From Maea johnstoni (taxonomy: Eukaryota > Annelida > Polychaeta > Spionida > Magelonidae), in the NCBI GenBank assembly GCA_963942565.1, contig OZ012685.1:22680237-22744236 (forward strand): 64,000 nucleotides of DNA, read 5' to 3'. Positions 61,577 through 64,000 of this stretch are shown here, one piece after another. The translations under genes were made by a program, and so were the position numbers. How positions within the stretch are numbered: position 1 is the first letter of the stretch; each line of letters starts with the position of its first letter. Below the pieces are notes generated by a model. The model was not told the DNA's origin. It saw nothing but the letters and a program-made list of their open reading frames with translations, and made no database searches.

Positions 61577-62385
61577 AAACAGCTGGATCCTTCATACTTA
61601 TGTAAGAGCAGGTGACTTTCCATTGTGAGCGAGCGGGCCGGCCTCAACAGCAGGGTGGTCTAAGGCATTGCAATAATGGCTGCTCGCTGTCTCTCACGAT
61701 TTTCCGTGTTCGAATTCGAACCAATTTTCGGATTCGGCTTTAAACGCAAACAGCTGAATCCTACATACTTATGTAAGAGCAGGTGACTGTTCATTGTGGG
61801 CGAGCAGGTCAGCCTCAATAGCAGGGTGGTCTAAAGCGTTGCCATTGGCTGCACGCTGTCTCTCATCGTTGTCCAGCTTCGAATTCGAACCAATATCCGG
61901 GTCTGGCTTTAAATGCAAACTGCTAAATCGTACATACTTATGTAAGAACAGCTGACTGTCCATTGTGAGCGAGCTGGCAAGCCTCATTGGCACGGTGGTC
62001 TAAGGCATTGCAATAATGGCTGCTCACTGTCTCTCACCGTTGTCAAGGTTCGAATTCGAACCAATATCCGGGTTCGGCTGTAATACGCAAACGGCTGAAC
62101 CCTACATACTTATGTAATAGCAGGTGACTGTCCATTGTGGGCGAGCGGGCCAGCCTCAATAGCAGGGTGGTCTAAAGCGTTGAAATAATGGCTGCTCGCT
62201 GCTTGTCCAGTTCGAATTCGAACCAATATCCGGGTCCGGCTTTAAATGCAAACAGCTGAATCCTACATACTTATGTAAGAGCAGGTGACTGTCCATTTTG
62301 CACGAGCCAGCCTCGATATCAGGGCGGTCTAAGGCATTGCCATTGGCTGCACACTGTCTCTCACCATTGGATCTAATTCCCCACA
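61577..62385 (+). repeat. Tandem array of five tRNA-like SINE heads, about 170 bp each
   Basis: Units start at AAAC(A/T/G)GCT at 61577, 61748, 61917, 62089 and 62250 (171, 169, 172, 161 bp; last one partial). Each has ACATACTTATGTAAGAGCAG, then CAGGGTGGTCTAAGGC (A-box-like, tRNA-Leu/Ser type), CTGCTCGCTGTCTCTCA and, in units 1-4, TTCGAATTCGAACCAATATC with a B-box match GTTCGAATTC. Unit 5 lacks the B box. The SINE body (CTCCGGTTTCC) is absent. This looks like head-only SINE DNA amplified by tandem duplication; Pol III transcription is possible but inferred. Confidence 0.8.
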
Positions 62386-62741
62386 TAAAATAATTGGAAT
62401 TGCTAATAGAATGCATGGCATATATACAGATGTAAAGGTATCAGAAAACCACTTGACCGAGTTTCTTATGGAAACTGTTGATGTTTTCTTAGAATATTAG
62501 ACCTCTTGAAATACGATACCTTAAAATCGAAGCAGACTCTACCGGTAGTCATACTGTATACTCATTACTCTTTAAGTTTAGGTTCAAAGTAAATATTGGT
62601 CAACTCCATGTCCAGCAAAAGTCAATACGGAGATCAATTTTGGCCAGTCATGGCTGTGCTCGTCTCTGTAAATTATGCAAGATTGAAAACAAAGTCAATG
62701 AGACACAATGTATAGTATTGTGTGAACGATATGTTTGTCGT
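62386..62741. other. No supported feature
   Basis: Spacer between the tRNA-like array and the GTA tract. Confidence 0.5.
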
Positions 62742-62771
62742 CGTCGTCGTATTATTAGTAGTTGTTGTATC

Positions 62772-62844
<73 letters not shown>

Positions 62845-62897
62845 ATAGTAGTAGCAGTAGCAACAGCAGCAGTAGTATAGTAGTAGTAGTAGTAGTT

Positions 62898-62930
<33 letters not shown>

Positions 62931-62993
62931 ATTGCAGAAGTAGTAGTAGTAGTAGTAGTAGTAGTCGTAGTAGTAGCAACAGCAGAAGTAGTA

Positions 62994-63040
<47 letters not shown>

Positions 63041-63093
63041 ATTGCAGAAGTAGTAGTAGTAGCACTAGTAATAACAGTAGTAGCAACAGCAGC
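62742..63093 (+). repeat. (GTA)n trinucleotide tract
   Basis: Long (AGT)n with repeated islands GCAACAGCAG(C/A)AGTAGTATAG and ATTGCAGAAGTAGTAG. Ser, Val or Leu/Tyr/Thr runs in all frames are low complexity, not genes. Confidence 0.95.
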
Positions 63094-64000
63094 AACATCG
63101 GTGAAGGAAGAAAAACAAAGTCGAGGAGGAATAAGGTTGCTTCAATAGCAGGGTTCCACCTTTGTTTAAGGACACTGGGAGACCACAGGACTTAAGGCTC
63201 GCAAACCACCATAGACACCACATCCAAGATCCCGTGGCCCTAGCTTTGCTAAATACGGCAGACCCATTTTCGAAGTTGGTTATCTTTCACTGTTATATTC
63301 TATTTTTGGAACTGCACTAAAAGGCAACTGATGTTCCAAATGGTGTTCTTCAGCTGATCATATTCTAGACATTCCTTTGAGTATGATCTTGAAATGCCAC
63401 TTTTCTTAAAGCCAGCAGGGCAACATAGGTAGACATTATCATAGCCCAACACAATTTATTTGTATTTAACTATTTATTTTATGTAGCCTCGGGCTACTGT
63501 GTTAGTGGTTAGCTGGATCCCTGAAACATAGAATAGACCAAGCAACATGCTGGAGCCTAGACATATTTGTTAATGATGGTGTTATTCAGAGAGAACCACC
63601 GACTATCCTTAAGTAGTCAAAATCTTCACAGGACTTCGCTGCGCATTCGAACCGACGGCCCCCGCACTGGACTCAATTGACAATGACGAGTATCAGCTGT
63701 CGTCAATTCAGACTCACTCATTAGATACCGTAGGCATAAATACTACATTCTCCAAGCCGCCAAATAAGCATCAACGGGAAACGAACTTAGCGCTAATCAG
63801 CCGCGTCCAATTAGCCTTCTACCAGCACTGATTGCGAACGACTGTTTGAACTGACGGATACAGACATCTTTACCACTACCTTCATTGATGGAGCCTAACT
63901 AGCACCGTTCAGTCGTTAAAGGCAAGTCAGCTATAATCTGTCTCGCATCATGGCAATCCCTTTCCCATAATAACCCGTTTACGTGTGCATCTGGATTGCG
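63094..64000. other. No supported feature
   Basis: Mixed-composition DNA to the window edge, no exon or repeat match recognised. Confidence 0.5.

Noticed and set aside
62640-63098. Poly-Ser/Val and poly-Leu/Tyr/Thr frames
   Set aside because: Translation of the GTA tract.

Overview
The window looks like gene-poor nuclear DNA from a multicellular animal, most likely a marine invertebrate. Evidence: minus-strand exons with canonical splice sites and a signal-peptide/EGF-like reading, a two-ORF LINE, tRNA-derived SINE copies, several MITE families flanked by TA or TTAA, very long (TA)n tracts, and no operon-like coding. The phylum cannot be fixed from sequence alone. There are no rRNA genes, CRISPR arrays, LTR elements or virus-like elements that I can support.

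Host gene. Two minus-strand exons fit together. Exon 28032-28154 carries a start codon and a signal peptide and ends in phase 1 at a GTATGG donor. Exon 8478-8597 (120 bp, phase 1-1) encodes an EGF-like module. Joining them makes a GAC (Asp) codon, so the window probably holds the 5' part of a secreted or membrane EGF-domain gene with a 19.4-kb intron. A CpG-rich stretch at 32.7-33.1 kb with NRF-1-like and ETS-like sites and a possible minus-strand 5' UTR exon is a candidate promoter. Later exons are presumably left of the window or not recognised.

Mobile DNA. Region 1484-8383 is a giant foldback element. Its two arms of about 3.1 kb are nearly identical at their outer parts, and each is built of repeats of about 830-850 bp carrying regularly placed DR4 and DR5 AGGTCA pairs (nuclear-receptor-like half-sites). 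It ends 94 bp from the donor of the EGF exon, so it would lie in the next intron. Region 20314 to about 25440 (minus) is a LINE with a full endonuclease-reverse transcriptase ORF and, upstream and overlapping by 50 bp, a 408-codon Cys/Tyr-rich ORF that I do not recognise. Other LINE 3' tails, all with a (G)NCAATAAA-type end, lie at 13.3, 16.7, 27.6, 28.6 and 36.3 kb. Eleven copies of one TA-flanked 250-270 bp MITE are scattered through 10-56 kb, four of them packed in 40.9-42.6 kb. TTAA-flanked piggyBac-like MITEs occur at 0.1, 18.3, 34.8, 48.5 and 49.7 kb. Smaller foldback elements lie at 12.3, 25.6, 31.6 and 36.4 kb; the last is made of GGGCCC palindromes.

Right third (42-64 kb). No recognisable gene. 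It holds microsatellites (TA, CT, GA, GTA/GCA), a 59/70/81-bp minisatellite at 50.8 kb, a perfect 218-bp tandem duplication at 53 kb, and a five-unit tandem array of tRNA-like SINE heads at 61.6-62.4 kb, each unit with A-box-like and B-box-like sequences. All calls were made by eye; identities are qualitative.
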